Assembly (NCBI GenBank): GCA_014871385.1
Contig: CM026426.1
Coordinates: 32,385,386-32,449,385, forward strand
Length of the DNA stretch: 64,000 nt
Direction: 5' to 3'
Source: Ceratodon purpureus
Taxonomy: Eukaryota; Streptophyta; Bryopsida; Pseudoditrichales; Ditrichaceae
Position numbers and translations under genes: made by a program. Below the pieces are notes generated by a model that saw only the letters and a program-made list of their open reading frames with translations, did not search any database and was not told where the DNA came from. This document shows positions 12,840 through 24,889 of the stretch, in pieces (within the stretch, counting starts at the first letter, position 1; each line of letters begins with the position of its first letter).

Positions 12840-14880
12840 TGGCTCAGGGTTTTAATTTTGGCCACGGAGTTGAGATCGACGGTGGAAATTGGATCCGTGA
12901 ATCCTCCAATCGGGAAAGGGGTACCTTAGGCTCAGTGGCAGCGAAGGAATGTGTCTATATTCGGAGTAGGACACGGTACTTTTGGAGAATCCCATGGTCT
13001 GATATGGTACATGGTCACTAGACAGGGTGGACCAGCATGGTATCACGTTCTTATGGTCAGGCCACCTAACCCCGCGACCGTGGCAGCCATTTATACCTTG
13101 ACGCGTGTTGAACCAGGGCCAAGAATGGAAGCATTGAATCCTATGTGATTTATTTTCCTAGTTGGCATCCAAAGCCTGAATGGAACCCACCGAACTTTTA
13201 TTTGAAATGATCTAAGTCTCATCCAACTTTGTCAATCTAAATTATTTATAAGGCAATATGCTATGGTTTCGACAAGATGCATAATATTAATGTAGATGTT
13301 GCCTGGATGAGAGTTCATGTCCTACGTTTTTTGGAATGTATGGAATATTTGTCAACCCAATAGAAGTATTGTTTATTCTATTCGACCCAAATTCCATTGA
13401 ATATGATATTAAAATGACTAAGGAAGGGTATATATATTATTATCTCATTTTAATTTATTTGAACACGCATGTAATTCAAACAATAGTATATTCTAGTTGG
13501 ATCTATAATGTAATTAAATCAATATCTAGCATAGTTCATCGATGTATGTATATTATAATGACAGTTTCCAAAGTGATATTTTCAAAATCACCATGTATTG
13601 TGAACCGTTGATTGTTGTAGAGGGAAAATAATCATTTATGAAGGTTTGCTATAAATAATGTGGGTCACAATATATATTGATTCCAATGATGTACACTTGT
13701 ATTTTGTTCCTCGTAAATTATGCATGTATATATAATATACATATAATTAAATGGTTCCAAGTTTTAATAATTTTTTTACAATTTCATTGAATTCATTTTA
13801 TTGTCCCCCTCTATCTTCTTATATTTTATTATTTCATTATTCTTACATACAATCTCCCCAAGTTTCTTTTCTCCATTACTCTCCCATCCTATCTCCTTCT
13901 TAAATTTGTTTCTTTTCTCTTCTCCTCTACCTTCCTATATTTTTAATATTTCATTATTCTTCCATTCAATATTCCCATAATTTTTTCCCAATACTCTCCC
14001 ATTCTATCTTTTTTTGTATTTTTAACTATTCATCTTCCCCTCTATCTTCTTATGTTTTTATTATTTTATTATTCTTCCATTCAATCTCCCCCCCCCCCTT
14101 CTCTCCTCTCTCTTTTTCAAACCTACCCCCCCCCCATTCCCCCCCCCCCCCTTTATTTTCCTCCCTTTTCTTCCGCCCTTTATTTTCCCTTTAAATCTCC
14201 CACCATTTGCTTTTTCAGTTTTTATTTTTTTTATATTTCTTTCACTCTATCTCCTTATATTTTTATTTTGTCATTATTTTTTTAATTAATCTCCTCCTTC
14301 CTTTTTACTTTAATTTTTTTGAATACCTTTATATTATTTTTCTATTTAAATACCCACGTAAATAATATCACAAGGTGTATTCTAAGTAGGTTAGAATTAA
14401 TAAAAAATTATAATACAATTAGTGTAAGCATGTATTTAGAATTATCATTATTCTATAAGTGATTTCTTGGTATTATTAGATTGTAGAAACATTTAATACC
14501 CATATAAATGAAATCATATAATGTAATCTAAGAGGCTCATAGTGAATCAAAAATAGTATGAAGTATAGTGGGAGGATGTATTTCGTGTTTTCCTTATTCT
14601 TTTTTTACATTTATTAATACTCTAATATTGTGTATGTTATTACAATTGAGACATGGAACTAAAATAGAGGTTTAGGGTACATGGGTTCAAAAGGAATTTA
14701 AAATTGACAAGCATTCTTATAGATAATTAAAACACCATTTACACAATTATAATAGTTCTTCTTGGGTACAAGATAGTATAATGGTTTAACTTGATGGAGA
14801 ATTTGACATCTTGGGCTGTATGGAATTACTAGTTAATGTCTCATTGAATCGGTGATCAGAGGATAAGGTTTAGGATCGCA
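12840..14880. other. AT- and pyrimidine-rich left arm of the 14.4-kb element, no gene
   Basis: No protein-like frame. Between about 13800 and 14160 an imperfect unit of roughly 115-125 bp repeats three times, recognisable by CTCTATCTTCTTAT, TTATTATTTCATTATTCTTC and CATTCAATCTCCC. It ends in long C runs near 14090-14150. The remainder is AT-rich. Confidence 0.5.
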
Positions 14881-14886
14881 GTCTTT

Positions 14887-15040
14887 AGTAACCGGTGACC
14901 GAAGGTTGCGCAGCGTGAGCCACTGGTGACCGCCGGTGGAAGGCCCCGTCACCGGTGGTAGCAAGTTTGGGAGAGTTTTTCTTCGAGGATGACCAGTGAT
15001 CATCGTTTCCTCACCATCATCAACAGGTGATCACCGGTGG
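14887..15040. promoter_or_regulatory. Cluster of ACCGGTG/CACCGGT palindromes upstream of the accessory/SET gene
   Basis: At least five variants of ACCGGTGAC and TGATCACCGGTGG occur in about 150 bp, in both orientations, roughly 330 bp before the ATG at 15366. Clustered palindromes in this position could bind the element's own protein or a host factor. No match to a known site is claimed. Confidence 0.3.
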
Positions 15041-15365
15041 TCGTCTTCTTCCTCATTCCTCGGGGGTGTAGGGTGTCACCCCCAGTTGACAGAGAGTCGT
15101 TGAGGCGGTGGGAGGTGATGGTGTTGGTGGTGAGGAGATTGTGCGTGACGGCCTGAGGACGAGGCGTATGAGTTTCCTTCTTTTCATTCTAGGATTTAGG
15201 GTGGGGCGAATGGGTTTTCGTAGCGATGAGGGGGGTTCTGAGGGAGAGGCGTATTTTCCAATACATGTTGGAGGAGATCGGGATTGACTGTGTCAAGGAG
15301 CGACATATCGGTGGCTTCAGAGAAGGTGGAGATCGAAGGCAGGTTGCGAGAAGTGATTAAGGAGG

Positions 15366-18300
15366 ATGGAGGGGTCTGCTGGACGGCGTTCGGGGAGCAC
15401 ACACAGCGGGAGAAAGTCCCGACAGAGTGCACAAGCGGGGCTGGATGAGGAGATCGACATCTCTGAGGGTGTAGGCGTGAATCGAAGGCGTTTCGCGCCG
15501 AAGAAGACTCCAAAGCCGATGATAGAGCGGATCAACCAGGTGGACTTGGAGATTTCGAGGTTACGGCCGCCACCGCGAGCACTGACACGAGAAGATTTCA
15601 TGCGGGAGTACCCAACTCTTGCGAGCGATGGCGAGAACCCACATCGATTTTGGAAGGGACGGGTGTCTCCTGCTTTGTTGAAGGAATTATTTGAAGACCC
15701 ATACGGCGATGGGGGACGCCAAGGTTATGGGTGGGCAGGTTGCAAGGAGGCGTGGGTGGTGAAGAGGATTCAGTACCTTCACCCAATTCTCTACCAACAT
15801 CCAAGCAGTGAGATTCCTCCTTACCTAAAGATTCATTTTGCCGAGGGTGTTGCAGTCGAGTTTGATGAAGGGAAAGGGAAAGTAGATTGGTGTGCCTTTG
15901 GAGCTGACACTAATAAGAGGCAGGTTAATCGATATGAACAAAGTGTCCAGAAGTTGTTGGCTTTGAGGAAGACGCTGGAGGGGGATAAGCCTCCAGAGGT
16001 TTGTGGTAGAGAGTGGGCAAAAATTAAGGTAGAGCCAGGGGTGCGTGGGGAAAGTCCAGGATGGAGTTCAGAGGTTAGGAGGGAAGATGTAGGAGACAGA
16101 ACTTGGGAAGAGGGGAGGACGAAGTCGAGGCTGGGTGAAAGCGGCGGTATTTTCGAGTCTGGCATGGGATCAGGGGTGGATGTTGAAGGTGGTACACAGT
16201 ATGCACGCAGAGGAGGATCATGGACTCAAGGTAAACTGAATCTTTCCATCTCTACGTTTGTATATATAGTTTCTGTCTTGCTTCTAAGTTGCTCAAATAA
16301 TTGTGTTCAAATGGATTTGTCAATTGATGTGAGTTGTTGTTGACCTGTCCATTTCTTTAACATATGTGAATTTGTTGCATTGGTTGCTCTTGACCTGATG
16401 CGCAGAATCGGTGAAGGAGAGGGGCAGGGAGGTACAGGAGCTCGTCACTGTGTTGACTGTGGAGATGGAGGCGGACAGAGTGCGGGAGAAGGAGGCTCTC
16501 CAAAAGAGAGATCGGTGTAAAATGAAGGTGGAGCAGTCTGAATGTGTCTTGGAGAGCTACGAACACCAGAAGGTGGAGAAGGGGTTGAAGATCGATGCCA
16601 TGGTCAGTGAGGGAGTTGACGTTGATCGGGAGAAAATTAAAATGGAGCTCATAATGGAGCAATTATGTGTTGAACAGTCTCGGCTATTGGGTTGAAGAGA
16701 AGATCTAGAATCGGCAGAGGCAGAGGTGGCCAACATGGCACATGGAATCGAGGCTTTTCATTTACAGTTCAAAGCGCTGAAGGCGGAGTTGTTCGAGTTG
16801 CAGAAGGGAAAGGTTTTAGGTTCATTTTGGCCGCGGCCCATGGCTTACTCAGAGGAGAAGGGTGCACAGGTTTCAGATTGAAGTGGACTTCTGGAGATTT
16901 CTACTTGTTCACTGAGTCAATTTCCGTTTTCTAACAGTGACATTATTGTATCATCTTGTAGGCACTTGTATCATCCCTATTGTTCATGGATTGTTTTTGT
17001 GCATGGAGGTACATGTACTCCTAAGGGGTGCCAAAATTTATCACATCCGGATTGGCATAAGAGTTTTGGGTGGGGAGAGCCTAGTGCCAAGCTGCTTCAG
17101 ATGGCCGAGATGCTTGGATGTGCCGAGGAGCAAAGGAAAACCTTGCAACTGAGAATGGAGGAAGCAAGAGCAACTTGTCCAAATGCGGGTAAGTTTTCAA
17201 GCATAGAATCTATATATTCTTGCTAATTCGTTATTACCTAGGAGTATGGTTTAGCCTCTTATGAGTGAATCAGAATATACGATAAGTATGCTAGGTCTTT
17301 GTTTGGTAGTTTAATGGTGTGCTAACTATACATTTTTGTAGTGTGATTAGTTTGTAAACAGTGTTTGGCACAACATTTAAAGTACGTGCCACTCTAGAGT
17401 ACTAAGAAGTACATTCATCAACGTGATTTATGTTTTCCACTGCTACTGTTACGTATTCACAGTGTCTAGAGTACTAATGCATGAGCTGAATGGAAACCGC
17501 AATTTCAATGCAATATACTTATAGTACACTTATAGTTCAGCATATACTGACTAGGTTAAAGGGTATGTATTTGAGTGTACATTGACTCCCTACTTGAGAA
17601 GAAGTTGTAGTATACAATGTGATATTAGAAGTCCTTTTGTACATTAAGTGTACTTAGAATTAACTGTGCTAAATGTATGGAAGTATATAAGAGGACTTTA
17701 GAATACTTGATATATCTGGTTTCTGTATTGGAAGTACATTGGTATGATACATTAGATTACTTGTTATATATGTTGACTAATGCTTATGTACTTTTCTTCA
17801 TGTACTCCACGTGCATCTTATACTCGGGTTACAAACACTCTGCTTTTGTACGCATTGTATACTATGAGGTAAGATTTATTTTTGCTTATGTACGTATGGT
17901 ATTGTTCATGGGTGCATGCAGTATGACTTCTTAGTATTATCAGTACTAATGTCTGCACCCCCTAGTTGTACACTGTCGAGTAATAGAAGTACGCTTTTTT
18001 TAAGATGTGGTTCAAAATTATAAGTAACAATGATATATTTTGTGGGATTTCAGGCTTGTCGTATCCAAAAATCGCTCACCCTACTTGAAGGATTTCACCA
18101 CCTAATTTCACTGAGGGTGAAGCGAGTCAAGCCACCAGCTCTCTCGTTGGTGGCGCGGGAATCTCTCCTGCTGCGTTGCTAAACCCTTTGCAACGCACTG
18201 CGAAGGAAGTGACCCGCAAAGGAGGGGTTCAGAAAGTTAAAAGCAAGGTAAAAAAACTACAAAAGAAGGATGAGGTTGTCTATGAATGTTTGGAGACTGG

Positions 18301-19296
18301 TGCAGTGAGACGTAAGGGTAATGAGCCTAAACTCGACAATGAAGATGAGTCGTCCGAAGGTGATGAGCGGTTAAAGCAGTTGAAGTTGCCATCATCTTCT
18401 GGAACGACTGACTCAAGTGGGGAAAAAGAAGACTCTGACGGTGAGAAGTCTGTGGATTCCAAGGAGCGTGAAGATTCAGAAGATGAAGATGGGGAAGAAG
18501 AGGATGCTGCTAGGATGCCTACTCTAAAGTCGTATGACCCACAGTTTATAAGCCCACAGGAGCCGCTGAGGGTGAAGATTGCTGGAGATGAACATATTGT
18601 GGCTCCGATCGAAGAGATTGTAGCTTCAACGATAAAGATGCATGAACCTCTGAAGACGAATGTTGTGAGTGAAGAGCTGTTGAAGAAGACAGCAGCAGTG
18701 GAAGTTTCGAGTGCTTGATGGGGCGCAATACAAGGAAGAATGATGTGAAGACAGCTGTTGGAGCAGGAGAGCAGTTTCTAGAAGCACTGGAGGATGAGAC
18801 CTTCAAAACACCGGAGAAGATAGCATTGAAGACCTCGGAGAAGTCACCTGCAAAGAAAAAGATGAGGGCCGAGAAGAAGAAGTCCAAGGAGGTGCCAAAT
18901 ACGGAGGAGGTAGGCCTGGAGGTTGATAGAGTTGGAGGAGAGATGGCGCCTACGCAGGAGGAAGGCGAGCTACAGGGTGAAGAAGACGCACAGGTGGGGA
19001 ATGATGAGAGGGAAACGGGGAAGAATGGCCATACAAGTGGATCGTAGAAGCGGAAAAAGAAGATGGAACAAGAGAAGGATGAAGAACAGTTTCCGACTTC
19101 GATGGAGAATCTATACAATGCGAAGCATAGAACTCTTACTGCGCTCACCGATTTTGCAGCGAGGCAGGGTATTGTAGAGGGTAGTGAGGACGCTAAGGAT
19201 GACAGTGAGAGTCCTCAAGCCCCGGTAAAGTCTCCGGCTGGACTACGTAGAGTCATGACACGGTCACAAGAGAAGCAAGCACTGGCGCCTGCACAG
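15366..19296 (+). pseudogene. Accessory part of the element-2 gene (globular, coiled coil, acidic), several breaks
   Basis: Exon 1 15366-16230 opens with ATG and encodes a basic leader and a globular region. It joins in phase to exon 2 at 16406 (CAA G|AA TCG) with a Glu/Lys coiled coil to about 16869. Exon 3 is 16962-17188 (a Cys/His patch around YHPYCSW and CTPKGC, then more coil). Its junction with exon 4 at 18054 is in phase; the exon 2-3 junction I could not settle. Exon 4 runs through a very acidic Ser/Asp/Glu stretch and Lys-rich patches to a CAG|GTAAAG donor at 19297. Breaks: TGA at 16693 and 18086, a frame change near 18716, TAG at 19045. The donor is in phase with the SET exon at 19590, so this may be the N-terminal part of one protein. 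The alternative is a separate gene ending at 19323 (KKRKKRR, then TAA). Confidence 0.5.
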
Positions 19297-19589
19297 GTAA
19301 AGAAGAGGAAGAAGCGCCGTTAAGAAGTAGATTTTATATGTGGCTACGGAATGTAGCCACTGTGATGTATCTCCAACCTTGCAACGAGACTGCTGAACAA
19401 GGAACCGGGGGTATTTGCTCCCATTTTTGTTATTGTTTATTTCTGTATTTTTGGTGCAGCTTTGAGTTCATTTTTGCATGTGGGTGTATGTATCTACAAC
19501 ATGTTTTCAGCTATGGTAGAAAATCAGAATTCTTCTCAATGTTTAATTCTTGGCCCTTGACTGTTTTGGGGCTTTTTTTGGGGGGCTAG

Positions 19590-20677
19590 GACCCGTACCA
19601 GGCTATGCCCTGGTTTGATCCTGGAGATTTGTCGAGGTGGATGGAGGCTATAGCTATTCGAGTCTGTAATCCCTATGCTTATATGTCGCCATTCCGGTAC
19701 ATGTCCAACAGCAGGGTTCATGAGAAGGCCGCTCTAAATTTGAGCCTTTTCTCTCCGAAGTTTGGAAAATGTTGTAATTGTGGGCCTCGGGATTGTTTAA
19801 AATCTTTGTAGCCTTGTGAATGTGGAAAGGATTCAGGTGGAGAGATAGCCTACAAGGAGGGTGGCATCCTCAAGGATCGGTACCTTCAGCACGGTGGCAA
19901 CAATTCCCTTGGTTGTAAGAGGAAAAAAAAACTCTATTCGCATGGTGGCTCAGTGATTTATGTGGAGAGGAGGCTTAGTGCCTTGTGCGGTAATCGTGGA
20001 TCACGCAGATTCATTAGAGAATGTAGTGTTGGGTATGGCTGCCACAATGAATGTGGTAATCGTGTTGTTCAACAGGGGATGAAGTATCCAGTAGAGATTT
20101 TCCATACGGGCCATACTGGATGGGGGGTGAGGGCGAGTAGACCCCTTCCAAAAGGTGTGTTTCTCTTCGACTTGGCTGGAGAGGTTTTCAAAAATGCTGA
20201 GATGATTCTTAGAAATCTTGTAGCCTCACCTGGACCATCTTTTGCAATGCAATTGGATGCTGGTTGGGCCACCGAAGCCAAACTTGATGACAACTCTGCG
20301 CTCTGCTTGGATTCCCAAATTTTTGGTAACGTGGGAAGATTTGTAAACCACAGGTTTGTAATCCAGCCGGCTGATATGCATTACTGTAATGGTTCGAAGT
20401 CGTTTATTTATGTCTAATGAAAATGTGTGTTTCTTTTAGGTGTGAAGATGACAACTTGATCAAAGTTCAAGTGCAGATTGACGAATGGGACAAGAGCATT
20501 TACCACATTGCATTCTTCACAAATCGAGACATTTTGATTCATGAAGAGTTAACTTGGGACTATGGCTGCGACTTTAGCTACGAAGACCCTGATTTGCCTT
20601 CCTTTACATGCAAGTGTGGGAGTAGCTACTATAGGGACTGGCGTAGTACCTTTGTCGTATCTCGTAGATCACAATAA
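19590..20677 (+). pseudogene. SUVR-type SET histone H3 methyltransferase domain (pre-SET, SET, post-SET)
   Basis: Exon 19590-20353 follows an acceptor (GGGGGGCTAG) and joins exon 20440-20677 in phase inside the catalytic motif (NH[AG|G]C), a GT..AG intron of 86 bp. Visible: Cys-rich pre-SET (KCCNCGPRDC, PCECGKDSGGEIAY), CGNRVVQQG, GWGVRA, NVGRFVNHRCEDDN with the Asn-His pair, AFFTNRD, ELTWDYG with the catalytic Tyr, and post-SET CKCGSSYY. Order and wording match the plant SUVR group, which methylates histone H3, usually Lys9, at silenced DNA. Defects: a TAG at 19809-19811 inside the pre-SET; Tyr for an expected zinc Cys in ECSVGYGC; Tyr for the third post-SET Cys. Each can be explained by a single transition. 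A working enzyme is doubtful unless the stop is an assembly error. Possibly fused to the gene part upstream. Confidence 0.75.
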
Positions 20678-21074
20678 AAAATCTTTTCTAAATACTAAGT
20701 GACATGAATCTTGCGTTTAATTAATTGTAAACACTAAGTGCTACATTGAAGTACTTACAACAATTGACTGCAAAGATCCTTTGAATTCCGCATTTTTGTC
20801 TAACAAAGGACTTAAGTTATGAATTACAATGAAGGATCGATCCAGTTAAAGAATAAATGCTCATAGTAAATTAGAAAGTTAATACGAATAGTATCCAAAC
20901 TGTTACGAAGAGTACTCGAAATACCACAAAGAGCCATTCAAAAACTACAAACAGTACTCGAAAGTAGTTCATATTATACATTCCAATTTACATTAAAATA
21001 TACAAAGTACTAAAAAACACTAAGTTCTTGACAGTAAGAGTACTTGTAGTATCTAGAGATACTCAAAGTTGTAG
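20678..21074. other. Spacer between two convergent genes, AGTACT-rich
   Basis: Lies between the stop of the SET gene and the end of the transposase gene, so it must hold both 3' ends. It is AT-rich and full of AGTACT/AAGTAC strings (about 20741, 20912, 20953, 21007, 21041). No gene. Confidence 0.6.
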
Positions 21075-24000
21075 TTAACTACTCCTCATGGAATGCCCAC
21101 CAATCGCGCAAAGCATCTTCACATACTCTCATGGTCTCTTGGACATCTTGTATACTGGAGAGCCCTTGGCCCTATGGGAAGCAAGTACCATGGGGAATTT
21201 GCACGCTCTGACTAGATGTGCATCGACATACGCCTCCACAGCTTCATTGCAAAATAAATACGTTTTATCCCCACGTCCGTGCTTCTTGAAGTATTTTGCC
21301 CTAATAACTTCATCCCCAGCGGCAAAGACGCCCCCCCATGGACATTCTAGGGGCTCTTGTATCTCAAACTTAGATCTGGTGCACTGCAATATGTAGAAAT
21401 CCACGCCGTCTTCATTCTCCTCTTCTGCAGGTATCATGAAATTATCGCCAACCTCAACCAGGTCTCCTAAGACCAATGACACGCCATCATGCACCCAATT
21501 ACCTTCACCGTCCATTTCCTCCATCTGTGCCGCCACTGAAGAAGCGCTCTCCGGAACCAACCTAGCAACATTCCAGCCCTGCACATGAGATGAGTTCAAG
21601 CAATTAGCCCAATTGCCATCAACGCATGATATACAGAAACAAGATAAAGCACGTGTCCTGAGAAGAGTAGGGTCAGATTCGGAGAAGCCCATGATGGAAT
21701 AGAGTGATTTAGATCCTGGCAGAGTGTTGCAACGGATGCTCCTGTCACTATGGACGACCTCCTTCTCTCCAATGTCCCAAAATACACGAGAGAGGGGTGG
21801 AGCCGTGCTGATCTTTGTCCGCCTGTAGGAACTCTGAACCCGCTCATTATACTTCTCTTGTAGAAAGTCGACAACTTGTGCAGCATTCGCCAATGGCCTC
21901 AGAGGATTTTGGATTTGCTCGGCACTCAACGCCCTCTTCACGACCGCCCCGGCCCCTCCCACTCTCCCTTCCCATGAGCAGTCTCAAAATAGTTCCACCG
22001 CATCTTGCATCCCTTGGTGAGCATGGGATATCTAGCCACAAAGTACATAGCTGTTGCACATTTGAACTGAGCGCTACAGCCATCACTATACACCCAGTGT
22101 TCCTCCGGAATAAATCCTGAGTCCTCTAACCAGTTCCAATGCAAAAGCAAGCAATGTTGGACATAAGTAGAGTCGTGATCTTTGTCATCCGATATGTAAA
22201 AGTGCATCTGCTTCATTACGGTATCCCCTTCTTTCCACATTGTAATATGGACAAGGATGGTTGCGGACGTGCTGAAATAGTACAAACTTTGCACTTCATT
22301 CTGAATAGCAAAGCTATAATTTTCTGCAAAATCGATATGAGACACAAGTACTCCCTCCGGGACGTTCTTCATCATTAAATGACATTGCTCATCCTGCCAC
22401 CTCGCTCGGAAGTTGTGGGTGATGAACGTGGACACTGTTCTCTCCATGTACAACAAAAATTCTTTCACAGGAGTATCCCTGAAAGCCTCTCTGAGCCGCT
22501 TCTTGGGCTTTCCAGTCCTCTTATCAACGCCAACCTCATAGTATTCAAAACACTTCCACCTCACAAGAAAGGAGTCAGTACTAGACAACTCGAAAGGGCA
22601 AAGAGGAAATAAATGGAAGCCACAATCTAGACACTCTCCCATGAGACAATCAAGCTTGTGCCACACATCCAATTCTCCTTTCGGGCACACACAGGATTCC
22701 CACATCATTGTAATGCGCTTATAAATTGCCTCGTGTGCATGGCAAGCCCCTTCAGCCTCACACTTACATACTTGACATCCACAGTTGCACGTGACCCTTG
22801 AATGCAACCCCCTTAGTTGATCTCTGAGATGGCTCAATCCAACCTTCATGAAGTCCATCTCTACGTGGTATATACAGCAGCATGTGTTTCGTTCCTTCAA
22901 TTTCCGAACCCACCATGGTTTCAACCTCTCGAAGACTCTCTGGTGCACGTTGCACTCTAGGTGAGCCTCCATAAAACGCAAAAAGAATGTTGTCTGTCAA
23001 CCATGGAAACATTTTCCAAAAGTATTATACTTGTTGTATTGAAAGTAATAAACCTAGGTACAATATATTCTGAAATCAAGTACAAGTTATACAAAGGATT
23101 ATATTAAGTACACTATCCTTGGGTTTGTGTTTACATCCAGTACAAGAAATACAAGGGTACTTCGAACACACTAACCAAATGTACTGAGTATAGACGACTC
23201 CTACACTCGATGAGTACGACATATACACAAAGTATATTGGCGTTCGTACAATTAAGCTTAGCTGTACATCGCCGGTACAGAGGACTTATCACAAATATCA
23301 CCTACATACATCGTCAACTACATAAGTAGATGTAAAGAGTCCCAACTCAGTACTAAACAACAAGAAGCAGAGTATTTAATATACACAACTTCTTAACCAA
23401 GTTATACCACTTTGTATATTAGCAGTACTTGTTGCCCACATTAATACATTCGACCCTACGTTAGTAAGAAATCAAGTACATAGTGCTCTATATATTGGTA
23501 TGATACTGACGACCTTGTACACTATGGTTGAAAACGCAGAGAAAGAACACAATGAATGTACAACATGTATGTTTAGTGGAAGGTCTTACCTGTGTCTTAC
23601 AGAGGTAGTGCGTAGGATGAGGCTCCACCCACAGATTTCTGCCTACCTTGTGTTTAACAACGTCCTTTTTGTTTGGCAAAACCTTGGTCTGTCCATTCCA
23701 CCATATCTCAATCTATGATTTGACGTAATCTGACAAGCCTCCTCTCTTCTGTCAATTGAGGCGAAGCCGAGGCACTATCTCTTCAGGACTCAACCCATAC
23801 ACTCTTCTATTCATGGCTATATTGATGCTAGACGTAGAAGTATCCAATACACGTGACAGTGCTAACACGCCATCGACTCCCAAGCTTACTGCCGCATCTA
23901 ATAAAACACTCTTTCTTGCTAATCGCTCGTTCGAGTTTGCCACCTTCACCAACTGCAACTCGTTCTTGAAATTCTCTATTAAACTGTATGTGACCTTCGC

Positions 24001-24889
24001 CTCTTGAGGCCTAGGATAATATAGCGGTAATAGAGGCCAAAAAGCATTTTGCCTCATGACCCTCTCGACAGCATCTCTTCTACTAGAAGGACCGGGACAA
24101 CTCCTCAACTCTCCAACGATATACTTCACTATTCGCAAAGAGATCCGATTCAACTCCCTCACTGACATCTGATCAGGTGTGTCATCATGTAAAGGGTCTG
24201 AAGCAAGACCTCGTGTTTCCTCCTCTCTCTCTCTCTCACGTGCTCTTTGTAGAGCCTTACGTGCTCTTGCCGTCTCTCTAGATACGGCTCTCTGCTCTTC
24301 CTCCAACCTGTCTTTAGCAGCCCTGGCTGCAGGACCAGGTCGACTAACACCCCCTCGCACTCGTTGCCTCTTTGCAGTATTCCCCACAACTGACACCCTG
24401 AAATATGAACACATAAAAATGATGAGTACATAGAGGGTGCAAATTACAGCAATGAGCGTAGTACAATTTAAATGTGTCCACATGAAAATGTAAAAGAACT
24501 TACCAAACTGTAGTCGCCTGTCACCGCCTAAATGCAATGGACTCGCAGCTACTAGTGGGGGAACCTATGGAAAATTGTACATCAGATAGAGAAGGCAGGT
24601 ACTCGTAGCTACTATAGGAATCTACACTAACTGCGTTTGCAAATAGTGCACGCCTCGGGGACTCTTCAGACACGGTGTTGCATTTGGCTAGATAATAGTC
24701 AGGGTTCCCTTGTTTAGAGACAGGGGTTTCAGAAACGTAACAAGAGTCACTACTCTCACTATCCACTATGTAGAGAAGGGAGTCTATCTCCGTACTAGCG
24801 GAGAGCAAACCCGGAGGGAAGCCTTTTGGAGGGAAGTACAAAGTAATCAGTTTCTAGACAAAGAGGGACTGCTGCCTGGACTTAGACAT
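21075..24889 (-). pseudogene. DDE/D-type transposase gene, copy 2 (three exons, several breaks)
   Basis: Same family and exon plan as copy 1: exon A 24889-24525, exon B 24397-23647, exon C from 22993. Both copies have phase 2 after exon A and phase 0 after exon B. Exon B is Arg/Glu-rich; its end (PNKKDV) matches copy 1 (PNRKDV). Exon C has the Cys-rich region (TCNCGCQVCKC, CVCPKG, CLDCGF), then DFAENYSF, YSDGCSAQFK and AHGKGEWEG, a second Cys patch (LSCFCISC) and the BAH-like end (VGDNFMIP, FYILQC, KYFKKHG). Breaks: TAG at 24856-24854 (codon 12), TGA at 23754-23752, TAG at 23715-23713, and a lost base near 21960 exactly where copy 1 encodes its third Asp. A further in-frame TGA at 21131 may be the natural stop; otherwise the frame ends at 21075. 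Not functional as read. Confidence 0.7.

Noticed and set aside
12284..12855. Open frames in the G/T-rich flank (both strands), and their counterparts at 27165-27621
   Set aside because: They are overlapping low-complexity frames on both strands with no ATG-anchored protein-like sequence; they follow from base composition.
14052..14285. Pro/Ser/Phe-rich plus-strand frame
   Set aside because: A translation of C and T runs in the pyrimidine-rich repeats.
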